Made by a program: the position numbers and the translations under genes
The notes under the pieces: generated by a model
Database searches by the model: none
Seen by the model: the letters and a program-made list of their open reading frames with translations, nothing else
Told to the model about the DNA's origin: nothing
Source: Sphingopyxis sp. LC363
GTDB taxonomy: Bacteria > Pseudomonadota > Alphaproteobacteria > Sphingomonadales > Sphingomonadaceae
Length of the DNA stretch: 64,000 nt
NCBI RefSeq assembly: GCF_000756385.1
Contig: NZ_JNFC01000014.1
Span: 1 to 64,000, forward strand
Direction: 5' to 3'
In this document: positions 17,905 to 27,103 of the stretch, piece after piece
Layout: every line of letters begins with the position of its first letter
Numbering within the stretch: position 1 is the first letter of the stretch

Positions 17905-20439
17905 TTAGAAAGCGACCGAAAGCGTGCCGCTGACCGTGCGCGGCGCGCCGATCTGGGCGAACGGCGGCGACGAGGTGCCCTGAGCCAGCGAGCTCGTATA
18001 GCTGCCGACATAGAGTTCGTCGAACAGGTTGTAGACGTTCAGCTGGAAGAAGGTCTTGTCGTTCAGGCCGAGGAATTCGAGGCTCAGGCGAGCATCGAGG
18101 TTGACCAGCCAATAAGCATTGGTCTTCGCCGGATAGACTTCGACGCCGCTGGCCACCACCGGAACGTTGGTGTCGTAGATAAAGCGACCACCGGTGCGCT
18201 TTGCGGTGACGCCCAGCTCGACCGGACCCAGCGTCCCGCGCGCCGATGCGCCGAAGGTATATTCGGGGGCACCGGCTTCGCGCTTGCCCTTGGTCGGCGT
18301 GAAGATGGGATCGCCCACCGCCGAGCAGCCCGGGACGTCGTCGGCAATGTCATCGGCGTCGCACGTACCCGACTGGACATCGTCCTTGATTTCCGACTTC
18401 ATCCACGAGCCGAAGGCGTAGAGGGCGAGTTCGGGAACCGGCTGGAAGGCGATGCTGCCGTCGACGCCATATTTGTCGACGCGGCCGAGGTTGCGATAGA
18501 CGTTGCGCTCGGTAACCGGGTCATAGGCCGAGGCGAGGCGGTCGTTATACTTGGTGAACCAGCCCGACAGCTGCGCCTGGATCTTGCCGCTGCGATAGCG
18601 GACGCCGAGGTCGAAGTTGTCCGAGGTTTCCGCCTTCGGCCGTGCCGACGGCGTGTCGGCATCGAAATAGAAGGCATTATACAGCGCGTCGGTGCCCGGA
18701 ACCTGCAGCCCCTTCGAATAATTGGCGAAGACCGACATCTGGTTGCTCGGCTTGAAAAGCAGGCCGACGTTCGGGAGGATGTCGTCATATTTCAGGACGC
18801 GCTGCTGCGGCCCCTGACGTACCGATCCGTCCGAGTTGGTCGGGTTGGCAGCCGCATAGGCGGCGTTGCGCGGGTCGTCCTTGCCGAAGCAGTCGACGAA
18901 GCCCGAATCGCTGGTCGTGAAGCAATAATTGTTCAGGTCGCGCTTGAAGAAGGGCGCGCGCACACCAAGCGTCGTGACGAGGGTCCCGTCGAGGAATTCG
19001 CCGCGATATTCGCCCGACACCTGATTAAGCATCGCGTAGGACAGGCGATCGCGCTTCTGCAGCACCGCGCCGCTGACGTCGGTCTGCGGATCGTTGACCG
19101 GGAAGACGTCGAACGGTTCGCCGTTGAACTGGAGCAGCCCGACCTGGCCGGTCTGGCGGTGACGCGCGCGGTCATAGGTGTAACCGATGCGGACGGTGTG
19201 GCCCTCGGTGATGTCCCAGCGCAGGTTGGCGATCACGCCATAGCGGTGCGTCTGCGTCTGGCTCGGTGCCAGCATCGCGACTTCGTCGAGCAGGTCGCCG
19301 TCGCCGTTGAGGTCCATGCCGAAATAGGGACGTCCGCCCATATAACCGGTCAGGCCATTGTTGAAGCGTTCGCGGGCGTTGACAGTACCGCCACCGTTAG
19401 CCTTCACATATTGGTAGCTGGGGTCGACGGTCAGCGTGATGCCTTCGCTCAGCGTGAACTTCGACGCGCCGCGGATGTTGCCCGTGTTCGAGGGGTTGTA
19501 GCGGCGATCGAATTCGGTGCCGCACGACGAAGCCGCATCGGCTTCACCCGGCGTGACCGTCGCGGTCGTGTTGCACGGATAGTTGATGTCATATTCGCGG
19601 TCGTCGCTCGACTGCGGGAAACCCGAAGGAACGTCACGGTCGTTGCGCAGCGACACCGAACCGAAGAAGTTGTTGCGGTTTTCGTTATAGTGACCCGCGA
19701 CCGAGACGAAGTCGCCATCGGCGCCGATCGGCTGATAGATGCGGCCGTTGAACTGCTTCTTGCGGACGCGGCCATAATTGTTGAACGGATTGTCGTTCGA
19801 CGCGGTCGAGGCCGAAAGGAAAGCGCGCGTGCCCCACGGCGTGAAGGTGCCGGTGTTCACGAGGCCGAAGATGCGGAAGAATTTAAACTCGCCCGCCGAG
19901 CCCGACAGGTTGACGCCGAATTCTTCGGTCGGAACCATCGTGCGGTAATTGACGGTCGAACCCGTGGCGGCGGCGGTCGGGCTGTCGACGTCGGTCGAGC
20001 CGAGGTTGACGTTGACCTGTTCGATCAGCTCGGGGTCGAGCTGCTGGTTCGAGTAAATAGCATAGTTGCCCGAATCGTTGAGCGGCACGCCGTCGAAGGT
20101 CAGGCTGATGCGGTCGGCCGAAAAGCCGCGGATGGTCAGCTGACCGCCCGACGAACCATAGGCGTCATTGTTGGTGAAGACGACGCCCGGCACGAGATTG
20201 ATCGTGTCGAGGATCGTCTGGCCGGGGTTCTGGCGGGCGATGACTTCCTGGCCCAGAACCGACTTTGCCTTCGACGTATCGGGCGACTGGATGCCGGCGA
20301 CGTCGGTGACGCGCGAACCCGAGACGACGATTTCGTCCTCGAAGTCGACCGAGCCGGTCGACTGGGCGAAGGCCGGCGTGGAAAGCAGCGCGACCGGAAG
20401 CAGCGCAACGCTGGCGGTGAGCGTTTGACGGAATTTCAT
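17905..20439 (-). CDS. TonB-dependent outer-membrane receptor
   Basis: An 844-residue receptor with a signal peptide (MKFRQTLTASVALLPVALLSTPAFA), a plug domain (GQEVIARQNPGQTILDTINLVPGV, then QLTIRGFSADRISLTFDGVPLNDSG) and a beta-barrel ending in phenylalanine (VSGTLSVAF), as needed for outer-membrane assembly. The N-terminal EDEIVVSGSRV may be the TonB box region. The ligand cannot be read from sequence; sphingomonads carry many such receptors. The ATG at 20439 is chosen at the signal peptide; the open frame upstream is not coding-like. A terminator follows, and a directly repeated 10-mer lies about 90 bases upstream. Confidence 0.94.
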   Translation of the reverse strand: MKFRQTLTASVALLPVALLSTPAFAQSTGSVDFEDEIVVSGSRVTDVAGIQSPDTSKAKSVLGQEVIARQNPGQTILDTINLVPGVVFTNNDAYGSSGGQLTIRGFSADRISLTFDGVPLNDSGNYAIYSNQQLDPELIEQVNVNLGSTDVDSPTAAATGSTVNYRTMVPTEEFGVNLSGSAGEFKFFRIFGLVNTGTFTPWGTRAFLSASTASNDNPFNNYGRVRKKQFNGRIYQPIGADGDFVSVAGHYNENRNNFFGSVSLRNDRDVPSGFPQSSDDREYDINYPCNTTATVTPGEADAASSCGTEFDRRYNPSNTGNIRGASKFTLSEGITLTVDPSYQYVKANGGGTVNARERFNNGLTGYMGGRPYFGMDLNGDGDLLDEVAMLAPSQTQTHRYGVIANLRWDITEGHTVRIGYTYDRARHRQTGQVGLLQFNGEPFDVFPVNDPQTDVSGAVLQKRDRLSYAMLNQVSGEYRGEFLDGTLVTTLGVRAPFFKRDLNNYCFTTSDSGFVDCFGKDDPRNAAYAAANPTNSDGSVRQGPQQRVLKYDDILPNVGLLFKPSNQMSVFANYSKGLQVPGTDALYNAFYFDADTPSARPKAETSDNFDLGVRYRSGKIQAQLSGWFTKYNDRLASAYDPVTERNVYRNLGRVDKYGVDGSIAFQPVPELALYAFGSWMKSEIKDDVQSGTCDADDIADDVPGCSAVGDPIFTPTKGKREAGAPEYTFGASARGTLGPVELGVTAKRTGGRFIYDTNVPVVASGVEVYPAKTNAYWLVNLDARLSLEFLGLNDKTFFQLNVYNLFDELYVGSYTSSLAQGTSSPPFAQIGAPRTVSGTLSVAF

Positions 20440-20531
20440 TTCAGGATTTCCCCTTTGGTGGTGCGTTCGGCAGGCACGCAATCGGGGCGCGCCAAGACCT
20501 GCGAGCGCCCCTGAAGCCCGCATGTGGCACG

Positions 20532-20553
20532 ATTGTGACAGCAATTGTGACAG
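20532..20553. promoter_or_regulatory. Direct repeat upstream of the TonB-dependent receptor
   Basis: ATTGTGACAG occurs twice (20532-20541 and 20544-20553) with a 12-base period, about 95 bases upstream of the receptor start. It could be a regulator site; no known operator is recognised. Confidence 0.35.
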
Positions 20554-20709
20554 TGCAAGCCGCGTGCGGCGGGCTACGCGAAGGGGGATCGAAAAAGCCC
20601 GAATTTCCGTGGCGCGCGCGAAATTATCCACAGGCGCGGCTGCGTTTTTCCGGGCTACTGTTGCTGCAATGCAACATAAAGTCGCGCGCCGAAAGGCGCG
20701 CGACTCGGA

Positions 20710-21981
20710 TCAGGCGGCGTCGCCGGCCGCTTCCTTCGTTTTGTCGGCATAGACGCGCACGGGATCCTTGCGGCCTTCGACGACATCCTTGTCGACGACG
20801 ATCTCGACCACATCGGTGAGGTCGGGCAGGTCGAACATGGTGTCGAGCAGGATCGCCTCGACGATCGAGCGCAGCCCGCGCGCGCCGGTCTTGCGTTCGA
20901 TCGCCTTTTTGGCGACCGCGACGAGCGCGTCGTCGGTGAAAGTCAGCGCGACTTCCTCGAGATCGAACAGCTTCTTATATTGTTTGACCAGCGCATTCTT
21001 GGGCTCGCCCAATATCTTGACCAGCGCGTCGACGTCGAGATCTTCGAGCGTCGCGATAACGGGCAGGCGGCCGACGAATTCGGGGATCAGGCCGAACTTC
21101 AGCAGATCCTCGGGCTCGATCTGCTTCAGCACTTCGCCGCTGCGGCGCTCGTCGGGGCCGGCGACATGCGCGCCGAAACCGATCGACTTGCCCTGCAGGC
21201 GGTCGCCGATGATCTTTTCGAGCCCGCTGAACGCGCCGCCCGCGATGAACAATATGTTCGTCGTGTCGACCTGCAGGAATTCCTGCTGCGGATGCTTGCG
21301 GCCGCCCTGCGGCGGAACGCTCGCGGTCGTGCCTTCCATCAGCTTGAGGAGCGCCTGCTGCACGCCCTCGCCCGACACGTCGCGCGTGATCGACGGATTT
21401 TCGGCCTTGCGGCTGATCTTGTCGATCTCGTCGATATAGACGATGCCGCGCTGCGCCTTTTCGACATTATAGTCGCTGGCCTGCAGCAGCTTGAGGATGA
21501 TATTCTCGACATCCTCACCGACATAGCCCGCCTCGGTCAGCGTCGTCGCATCGGCCATGGTGAAGGGCACGTCGAGGAAGCGCGCGAGCGTCTGCGCGAG
21601 CAGGGTTTTGCCGCTGCCGGTCGGGCCGACGAGCAGGATGTTCGACTTCGCCAGTTCGACATCGTCGCCGCGGCCGCTGTTCGCGAGGCGCTTGTAGTGA
21701 TTGTGCACCGCGACCGACAGCACGCGCTTGGCGGTGTTCTGGCCGATGACATAGGCGTCGAGATGCTGGCAGATTTCGAGCGGCGTGGGCACCGCGCCGT
21801 CCTTGCGCGCGGCGACGCCGCCCTTGATCTCTTCGCGGATGATGTCGTTGCACAGCTCGACGCATTCGTCGCAGATGAACACGGTCGGCCCGGCAATCAG
21901 CTTGCGGACTTCGTGCTGCGACTTGCCGCAGAAGGAGCAATAGAGGGTGCTCTTGCTGTCCGAGCCACTCAATTTCGTCAT
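20710..21981 (-). CDS. clpX: ATP-dependent Clp protease ATPase subunit ClpX
   Basis: A 423-residue AAA+ unfoldase. The N-terminal zinc-binding domain shows [12 protein letters not shown] and [11 protein letters not shown] (four Cys). Walker A is [11 protein letters not shown], Walker B is [11 protein letters not shown], and the pore and sensor regions follow. It unfolds substrates and feeds them to ClpP; in alphaproteobacteria ClpXP also drives cell-cycle proteolysis. It lies downstream of clpP on the same strand, but a perfect 31-bp inverted repeat occupies the gap, so the two may be unequally expressed. Confidence 0.98.
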   Translation of the reverse strand: MTKLSGSDSKSTLYCSFCGKSQHEVRKLIAGPTVFICDECVELCNDIIREEIKGGVAARKDGAVPTPLEICQHLDAYVIGQNTAKRVLSVAVHNHYKRLANSGRGDDVELAKSNILLVGPTGSGKTLLAQTLARFLDVPFTMADATTLTEAGYVGEDVENIILKLLQASDYNVEKAQRGIVYIDEIDKISRKAENPSITRDVSGEGVQQALLKLMEGTTASVPPQGGRKHPQQEFLQVDTTNILFIAGGAFSGLEKIIGDRLQGKSIGFGAHVAGPDERRSGEVLKQIEPEDLLKFGLIPEFVGRLPVIATLEDLDVDALVKILGEPKNALVKQYKKLFDLEEVALTFTDDALVAVAKKAIERKTGARGLRSIVEAILLDTMFDLPDLTDVVEIVVDKDVVEGRKDPVRVYADKTKEAAGDAA

Positions 21982-22151
21982 AAATCTTCCTATGGCGGGC
22001 CCGAAAGGGGCGCGGCCGTCCTTATCCTAGCCCCCGGTCACCCAAATACAATATGGCAATTGGGTGACATGGGTTCAATGTTCCGCCTAGCGCCAAGGCG
22101 CCAAGCGGATGTCAACAAATGCGGTTACCAGGGCCTTTCGTCGGCACAGGC

Positions 22152-22228
22152 GGCACCGGCCCGCTCCCCCTCCCAGCCTCCCATAGGATACCATGTCGGG
22201 AGGCTGGGAGGGGGAGCGGGCCGGTGCC
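22152..22228. repeat. Perfect 31-bp inverted repeat between clpP and clpX
   Basis: Bases 22152-22182 and 22198-22228 are exact reverse complements around a 15-base loop. The right arm ends 14 bases before the clpP stop codon (22243). There is no T-run on either side, so it is not a typical intrinsic terminator, but the RNA hairpin would be very stable and could act as a 3' stabiliser for clpP mRNA or a processing site. Confidence 0.9.
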
Positions 22229-22242
22229 GTAACACTACCGAA

Positions 22243-22893
22243 TCAGGGCGTCGGACCCTCGCTCACTTCCTTCGGCGCGTCGTCGCCGGGCAGGCCCGGG
22301 CGGCGGTCGTAGACATGATCGACGATGCCGAATTCCTTCGCTTCGTCGGCCTCGAGGAAGGTGTCGCGGTCCATCGCCTTTTCGATCTCTTTCAGCGGCT
22401 TGCCGGTATATTTGACGTACAGGTCGTTCATCCGCTTCTTGATGCGCAGGATTTCCTTGGCCTGAATCTCGATGTCCGACGCCATGCCGCGCGCGCCGCC
22501 CGACGGCTGGTGGACCATCACGCGCGCGTTGGTCAGCGCGACGCGCATCCCGGGCTCGCCCGCCGCGAGCAGGAAGCTGCCCATCGACGCGGCCTGGCCG
22601 ATGCAGACGGTGCCGACGCGCGGGCGGATATATTGCATCGTGTCGTGGATCGCCATGCCCGCCGTGACGACGCCGCCCGGCGAGTTGATGTACATATAAA
22701 TGTCCTTCTTCGGATTTTCCGATTCGAGGAAGAGCAGCTGGGCGACGATCAGCGAGGCCATATTGTCCTCGACCTCGCCGGTGACGAAGACGATCCGTTC
22801 GCGCAGCAGACGCGAGAAAATGTCGAAGCTGCGTTCGCCGCGGCTCGTCTGCTCGACGACGACGGGAACAAGGGCGGCGAGCGGGTCGATCAT
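22243..22893 (-). CDS. clpP: ATP-dependent Clp protease proteolytic subunit ClpP
   Basis: A 216-residue serine protease. The catalytic Ser lies in [11 protein letters not shown], the His in [11 protein letters not shown], and the Asp in the [12 protein letters not shown] region. It forms the tetradecameric chamber used with ClpX. The ATG at 22893 starts [20 protein letters not shown], the typical N-terminus. The usual upstream neighbour tig (trigger factor) is absent; fdxA is next instead, across a 372-base gap containing an element A copy. Confidence 0.97.
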   Translation of the reverse strand: MIDPLAALVPVVVEQTSRGERSFDIFSRLLRERIVFVTGEVEDNMASLIVAQLLFLESENPKKDIYMYINSPGGVVTAGMAIHDTMQYIRPRVGTVCIGQAASMGSFLLAAGEPGMRVALTNARVMVHQPSGGARGMASDIEIQAKEILRIKKRMNDLYVKYTGKPLKEIEKAMDRDTFLEADEAKEFGIVDHVYDRRPGLPGDDAPKEVSEGPTP

Positions 22894-23046
22894 GGAATAG
22901 AGTCCTTATATTTTCCGGATTGCCGCGCCGAGGACCGGCGGGCTCCCCCTTCGGTGACCTACATCGGCGGCAAGGCGGAGTGTTTCAAGAGGGCAAATCA
23001 TGGGGGACGGTTGGCGATGGTCGCGTGGGTGGGTGGCGGTGGATCG

Positions 23047-23184
23047 ATCCTCCTTGTGGCGAAGCCGTGGGGAGGTGGCAGCGGCGCAGCCGCTGACGGA
23101 GGGGCTGTGGCGCGACGTCGCTGGCCCCTCCACCATTCGCTTCGCGAACGGTCCCCCTCCCCATGGCTTCGCCACAGGGAGGAT
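23047..23184. repeat. Element A, copy 5
   Basis: 138 bp. The left arm GGCGAAGCCGTGGGGAGG has one change from consensus; the right arm CCCCATGGCTTCGCCACAGG matches. It lies downstream of fdxA and upstream of clpP. The remainder of the 22894-23265 gap holds the fdxA terminator and about 150 bases with nothing recognised. Confidence 0.9.
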
Positions 23185-23214
23185 TAGGGTCCTGACCCTA
23201 AGGATCACTCTCGC

Positions 23215-23245
23215 CAAAAAATAAGGGGCGGGAAAGTCCCGCCCC
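23215..23245 (-). terminator. Intrinsic terminator of fdxA
   Basis: On the minus strand GGGGCGGGA, loop CTT and TCCCGCCCC form a 9-bp stem followed by TTATTTTTTGG. It lies about 20 bases beyond the fdxA stop. Confidence 0.87.
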
Positions 23246-23265
23246 ATTGTCTCGTATCGAAGCGA

Positions 23266-23604
23266 TCAGTCGCCTTCGCCCGGTTCGGGCGAGAAAAATT
23301 TGTCGAACTTGTCCTCGACGCCCTTATACTCGTCGGCGTCGGCGGGGGTTTCCTTCTTGACCGTGATGTTCGGCCATTCGGCGCTGAACTTGCTGTTGAC
23401 CTCGAGCCATTTTTCGAGGCCGCTCTCGGTGTCGGGCAGGATCGCCTCGGCGGGGCATTCGGGTTCGCACACGCCGCAGTCGATGCACTCGTTCGGGTTG
23501 ATGACGAGCATATTCTCGCCCTCATAGAAACAGTCGACGGGGCACACCTCGACGCAGTCCATATATTTGCACCGGACGCAGGCATCGGTGACGACATAGG
23601 TCAT
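23266..23604 (-). CDS. fdxA: 7Fe ferredoxin FdxA
   Basis: A 112-residue ferredoxin with [17 protein letters not shown] and [12 protein letters not shown], the cysteine pattern of [3Fe-4S][4Fe-4S] ferredoxins of the Azotobacter FdI / FdII type, plus the C-terminal extension usual for that class. It is a low-potential electron carrier in the cytoplasm. It follows the SUV3-like helicase and S4 protein genes on the same strand, a linkage common in alphaproteobacteria; carD, often the next gene there, is not present. The ATG at 23604 follows AGGGAGCGAATACCC. Confidence 0.96.
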   Translation of the reverse strand: MTYVVTDACVRCKYMDCVEVCPVDCFYEGENMLVINPNECIDCGVCEPECPAEAILPDTESGLEKWLEVNSKFSAEWPNITVKKETPADADEYKGVEDKFDKFFSPEPGEGD

Positions 23605-23777
23605 GGGTATTCGCTCCCTTGGTCGGCGGCACCCTTGCCGTCCGGACAATGAATGCCCCTGCCTCTAAGCCGCGCGAATGTTACGCGTCAACGCAAAGCG
23701 ACAGTTGCGAATCACTCTCACTCGATAGGGAAAATCATGCGGTTCCGGGCGACAGCTTTTCCTCACCCGCCGATAGT

Positions 23778-24077
23778 TCAGCTGGAGGGGGCGGGGTCCG
23801 GCGAGTCGAGCCGGACATAGCAGGACTGCGCCTCGGGCGCCGGGCCGCGACGCAAGGGCAGGGTCAGAAGGCGGATCACCTCGATGCGCTCGCCGACCGG
23901 CAGCACCAGTGTCGCCCCGGCGTGGACCGCAGAGGATGATCGCGTGACGCGCCGCCCGTCGAGCCGGATATGCCCCGTTTCGACCATCGCCTGCGCGATG
24001 CTGCGCGAGCGCGCGAAACGCAGGAACCACAGCAGCTTGTCGAGCCGGATGCTTCCTGCCGCGCCGGGACTCGCCAT
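23778..24077 (-). CDS. S4-domain RNA-binding protein (Hsp15-like)
   Basis: A 99-residue protein with an S4 RNA-binding domain: RLDKLLWFLRFARSRSIAQAMVETGHIRLDG, quoted in parts as RLDKLLWFLRF, ARSRSIAQAM and GHIRLDGRRV. This resembles Hsp15/HslR, which binds stalled 50S subunits. The ATG at 24077 lies seven bases after the helicase stop codon, so the two are probably co-transcribed and perhaps functionally linked through RNA. The frame is open upstream but overlaps the helicase in another phase. Confidence 0.87.
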   Translation of the reverse strand: MASPGAAGSIRLDKLLWFLRFARSRSIAQAMVETGHIRLDGRRVTRSSSAVHAGATLVLPVGERIEVIRLLTLPLRRGPAPEAQSCYVRLDSPDPAPSS

Positions 24078-24084
24078 CCGCGCG

Positions 24085-26859
24085 TCAGTCCTTGCGTGCG
24101 TCGGCGAGCAGCGCGGCAAGGCCCGCGAACGGGCTGTTCGGCGACGGACCGCGGCGCGGCGATCGGTCGGGGCGATCCGGGCGCGGCGGCCGGCCGGTGT
24201 CGGGGCGGGGCTTGCCCGGCTTGCCGCGCTTGCCCTTTGCCTGATCGGCGGGGGGGCGGCGCGCGGCGCCATTGGCGGCGGCGCGCGGTGCGCTGTCGCT
24301 TCCCTTGCGGTCCTTCTTGCGGCGCGGGCGCTTGTCGGCGGCCTTGCGCAGCCCCGACCAGCGCCAGCGCTGCAGCGCCGGGTCGCCGACGCCGCGGAAG
24401 CCGAAGCTGCCGAGCAGCGCGCGGCGCGTTTCCTCGTCGAGCCCGAGCGAGGTCGCGAGCGCGGGGTCGATCACGAAGCCCGGCGGCGCGGCGCTGTGGA
24501 CTTCCTCTTCGCCATGATCGTCGTGATGATGCTCGGCGCCGCCCGCGACCGGCGAAGTCGGCGGGGCGGCCGCCTGCATGCGCGCGGCGTGGGCCTGCCG
24601 TGCCAGCTTTTCGGCCATGTCGATGCGCAGCCAGCCAGATGCGCAGCGGCGGAAACCCGCGATGGCGAGGCCCGCCTGACTGCCCGTCTTTTGCAGCACC
24701 GCGCCGTGCGGGGGCAGCGCGGGCACGGGGGCCCCTTGCTGCGCGGCAGTCAGCGCGGCGCGCCAGCGCACCGCCTCGGGCTTGAGCAGGAGCGGATGGA
24801 AGATGTCGAGCGAGCCGATGGTGAAGCCGAGCTTGCGCAGCTGCGGTCGCTCGTCCGCCGTCAGCGCGTTCAGCTGCTCTTCGACCGCCGCGCGGCCGAT
24901 TGTGCCGCTGTTGTCGGTGAGCGCGGCGAGCAGCGCGCGGACGCGCGGCGGGGTGAACAGGTCCCCCGCGGCCTCGCCCATCGCGGCGAGCGGGCCGGCG
25001 TGGCGCGCGAGCTGCGCCGCGACGAAGCGTTGGAGCCGCTCGGCGATCGCCTGCACCTGGCTCGGCTCGAGGCGGCGGAGCGAGGGGTCGATCTGGATCG
25101 CGGGCTGAACGAGCGTCGGGCCGCGCGTCAATGTCGCGACGACATGGCCGTGCCAGGCGAGGCGCGGCGCGGTGCCGGGCTCGGCGACCAGCGACAGCGC
25201 GGCGTCGTCGCCCTCGGCGAGCGCGGTCGCGCGGCGCGCCAGCTCGGCGCGCAGATGCTTTTCGGCCGCCGCGAGCAGCAACCGGTGGTCGCTCGCCTTG
25301 GCGACCGGGTCGACCTTGAACTGAAACCCTTTGAGCGTGCCGATCGCCTCGCCGTCGACCGCGACGGTCCCGTCGGCGCCGACCGCGACCGGCAGCGCGG
25401 TACCGCGCTGTCCCGCGTCGCGCAGCAGCAGCGCGAGCCGCCGGTCGACGAAGCGCTGCGCGAGCGCATCGTGGAGCGCGTCGGACAATCGCGATTCGAG
25501 CGCCTGCGCCTGCTCGGTCCAGCCCGCGGCGCCGGCGATCCAGTCGCCGCGCTGCGCGATGAAACAGAGCGTGCGGACGGCAGCGATACGGCTCGCGAGC
25601 TGGTCGATGTCGCCCTCGACATCGTCCAGCCGGGCGAGGCGCCGCGCGAACCAGTCGGGATCGATCATCCCGTCGCCGCTCGTGCGCCATTGCCACAGCT
25701 TGAACACGGTGCGGCTGTGGTGCTCGGCGCCCAATTGCTCGAAATCGGGCAGGCCGCACACGTCCCACAGTCGTTCGACGGCATCGAAATCGCCACCGCG
25801 CGCGCGCACCTCCATGTCGCCCGCCAGATGCCTCAGCACCGCGATGTCGACCGCCTCGGGCGCGGCGCGCAGCATCGGCTGGCTGGGCGGCTGCGCCAGA
25901 TCGGCCAGAAGCTGGTCGAGCGAGCCGAAGCGCGGCGTCGGATTGCGCCAGAACAGGCTGGCGAGCGGCGGGAAATGATGGCCCTCGATCGCGTGAATTT
26001 CCTCGGGCGTGAAGCCGCCTTGCGGCAAGCCGACGGTGCCGAAGCTGCCGTCCTGCTGGTGGCGCCCGGCGCGCCCGGCGATCTGCGCCATCTCCGAAAT
26101 CGTCAGGCGGCGCAGGCGCCGTCCGTCGAATTTCTGCAGGCTCGCAAAGGCGACATGCTGGACGTCGAGGTTCAGCCCCATGCCGATCGCGTCGGTGGCG
26201 ACCAGATAATCGACCTCGCCCGCCTCGAACATCGCGACCTGGGCGTTGCGCGTCTTGGGGCTGAGTGCGCCCATCACCACCGCGGCGCCGCCGGAGAAAC
26301 GGCGTAGCATTTCGGCGATCGCGTAAACCTCCTCGGCCGAGAAGGCGACGACCGCCGAGCGTTTGGGCAGGCGCGACAGCTTCGACGATCCGGCATAGCT
26401 CAGCGTCGAGAAACGCGGACGCGTGATGATCTCGGCTTCGGGCACCAGTCCCTTGACCAGCCCCTTGATGCTCGCCGAGCCGAGGATCATCGTTTCCTCG
26501 CGCCCGCGCGCGCGCAGCATCCGGTCGGTGAAGACATGGCCGCGTTCGGGATCGGCGCCGAGCTGCGCCTCGTCGATGCCGACGAAGGCGACGTCGCGCG
26601 TCACCGGCAGTGCTTCCATCGTGCCGAGCAGATAGCGCGCGTCGGGCGGCAGGATGCGCTCCTCGCCGGTGATCAGGCCGACCTGCGCCGCGCCCTTGAT
26701 CGCCACGACGCGGTCGTAAACCTCGCGCGCGAGCAGACGCAGCGGAAAGCCGATCATGCCGCTCGAATGGGCGGTCAGGCGCTCGACCGCCAAATGGGTT
26801 TTGCCGGTGTTGGTGGGGCCAAGGACAGCCTTGACCGGCTGGGAAGAGGAAGAGGTCAT
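24085..26859 (-). CDS. SUV3-like DExH RNA/DNA helicase
   Basis: A 924-residue superfamily-2 helicase of the alphaproteobacterial SUV3-like type. Motif I is GPTNTGKTHLA, motif II GIDEAQL, motif III ILGSASIKG, motif V DAIGMGLN and motif VI QIAGRAGRHQQ, all in the first third. The C-terminal ~130 residues are rich in Lys, Arg, Ala and Pro and likely disordered. Mitochondrial SUV3 degrades RNA with a nuclease; the bacterial role is less clear. ATG at 26859 places motif I about 12 residues in, as usual; an ATG at 26991 would add 44 residues. It leads an operon with the S4 protein and fdxA. Confidence 0.9.
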   Translation of the reverse strand: MTSSSSQPVKAVLGPTNTGKTHLAVERLTAHSSGMIGFPLRLLAREVYDRVVAIKGAAQVGLITGEERILPPDARYLLGTMEALPVTRDVAFVGIDEAQLGADPERGHVFTDRMLRARGREETMILGSASIKGLVKGLVPEAEIITRPRFSTLSYAGSSKLSRLPKRSAVVAFSAEEVYAIAEMLRRFSGGAAVVMGALSPKTRNAQVAMFEAGEVDYLVATDAIGMGLNLDVQHVAFASLQKFDGRRLRRLTISEMAQIAGRAGRHQQDGSFGTVGLPQGGFTPEEIHAIEGHHFPPLASLFWRNPTPRFGSLDQLLADLAQPPSQPMLRAAPEAVDIAVLRHLAGDMEVRARGGDFDAVERLWDVCGLPDFEQLGAEHHSRTVFKLWQWRTSGDGMIDPDWFARRLARLDDVEGDIDQLASRIAAVRTLCFIAQRGDWIAGAAGWTEQAQALESRLSDALHDALAQRFVDRRLALLLRDAGQRGTALPVAVGADGTVAVDGEAIGTLKGFQFKVDPVAKASDHRLLLAAAEKHLRAELARRATALAEGDDAALSLVAEPGTAPRLAWHGHVVATLTRGPTLVQPAIQIDPSLRRLEPSQVQAIAERLQRFVAAQLARHAGPLAAMGEAAGDLFTPPRVRALLAALTDNSGTIGRAAVEEQLNALTADERPQLRKLGFTIGSLDIFHPLLLKPEAVRWRAALTAAQQGAPVPALPPHGAVLQKTGSQAGLAIAGFRRCASGWLRIDMAEKLARQAHAARMQAAAPPTSPVAGGAEHHHDDHGEEEVHSAAPPGFVIDPALATSLGLDEETRRALLGSFGFRGVGDPALQRWRWSGLRKAADKRPRRKKDRKGSDSAPRAAANGAARRPPADQAKGKRGKPGKPRPDTGRPPRPDRPDRSPRRGPSPNSPFAGLAALLADARKD

Positions 26860-27007
26860 TTTCTTGGAAGCCAAGCTGGCATGGGCGCGGGTCGCGCGCA
26901 ACAGCCGATCGTCGAATAGCGGGGCGGCGGCCGATTTTTCCCGCAGCGCCCGCAAAATATCCCGGCCCCGCCACGCCTCGCCGCAATGCACCGGCGCAAA
27001 TCCGCCA

Positions 27008-27023
27008 TTAAATTGACTTTAAC
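27008..27023. promoter_or_regulatory. CtrA-type box upstream of the M23 peptidase
   Basis: TTAAATTGACTTTAAC is a perfect TTAA-N7-TTAAC, the binding consensus of the alphaproteobacterial cell-cycle regulator CtrA. It lies about 80-95 bases upstream of the peptidase start and is the only perfect match I found in the window. Confidence 0.6.
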
Positions 27024-27103
27024 GGTCTTTCTTTACAGACAAGCCCTCGAAAACATCATTCGGCGGCCGGCTATGGGGAGGTCCGCCGAGCGGGGGTTGC
27101 ACT

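Noticed and set aside
17635..20514. 959-codon open frame opposite the TonB-dependent receptor
   Set aside because: The receptor on the other strand has signal peptide, plug, barrel and terminal Phe. The opposite frame has only Arg/Ala/Val-rich sequence and no start context.
20624..20632. Perfect DnaA box TTATCCACA (possible origin)
   Set aside because: A single box without a cluster, AT-rich region or dnaA/parA neighbours. recF at 41 kb and rpmH-rnpA at 61 kb are also not beside dnaA here.
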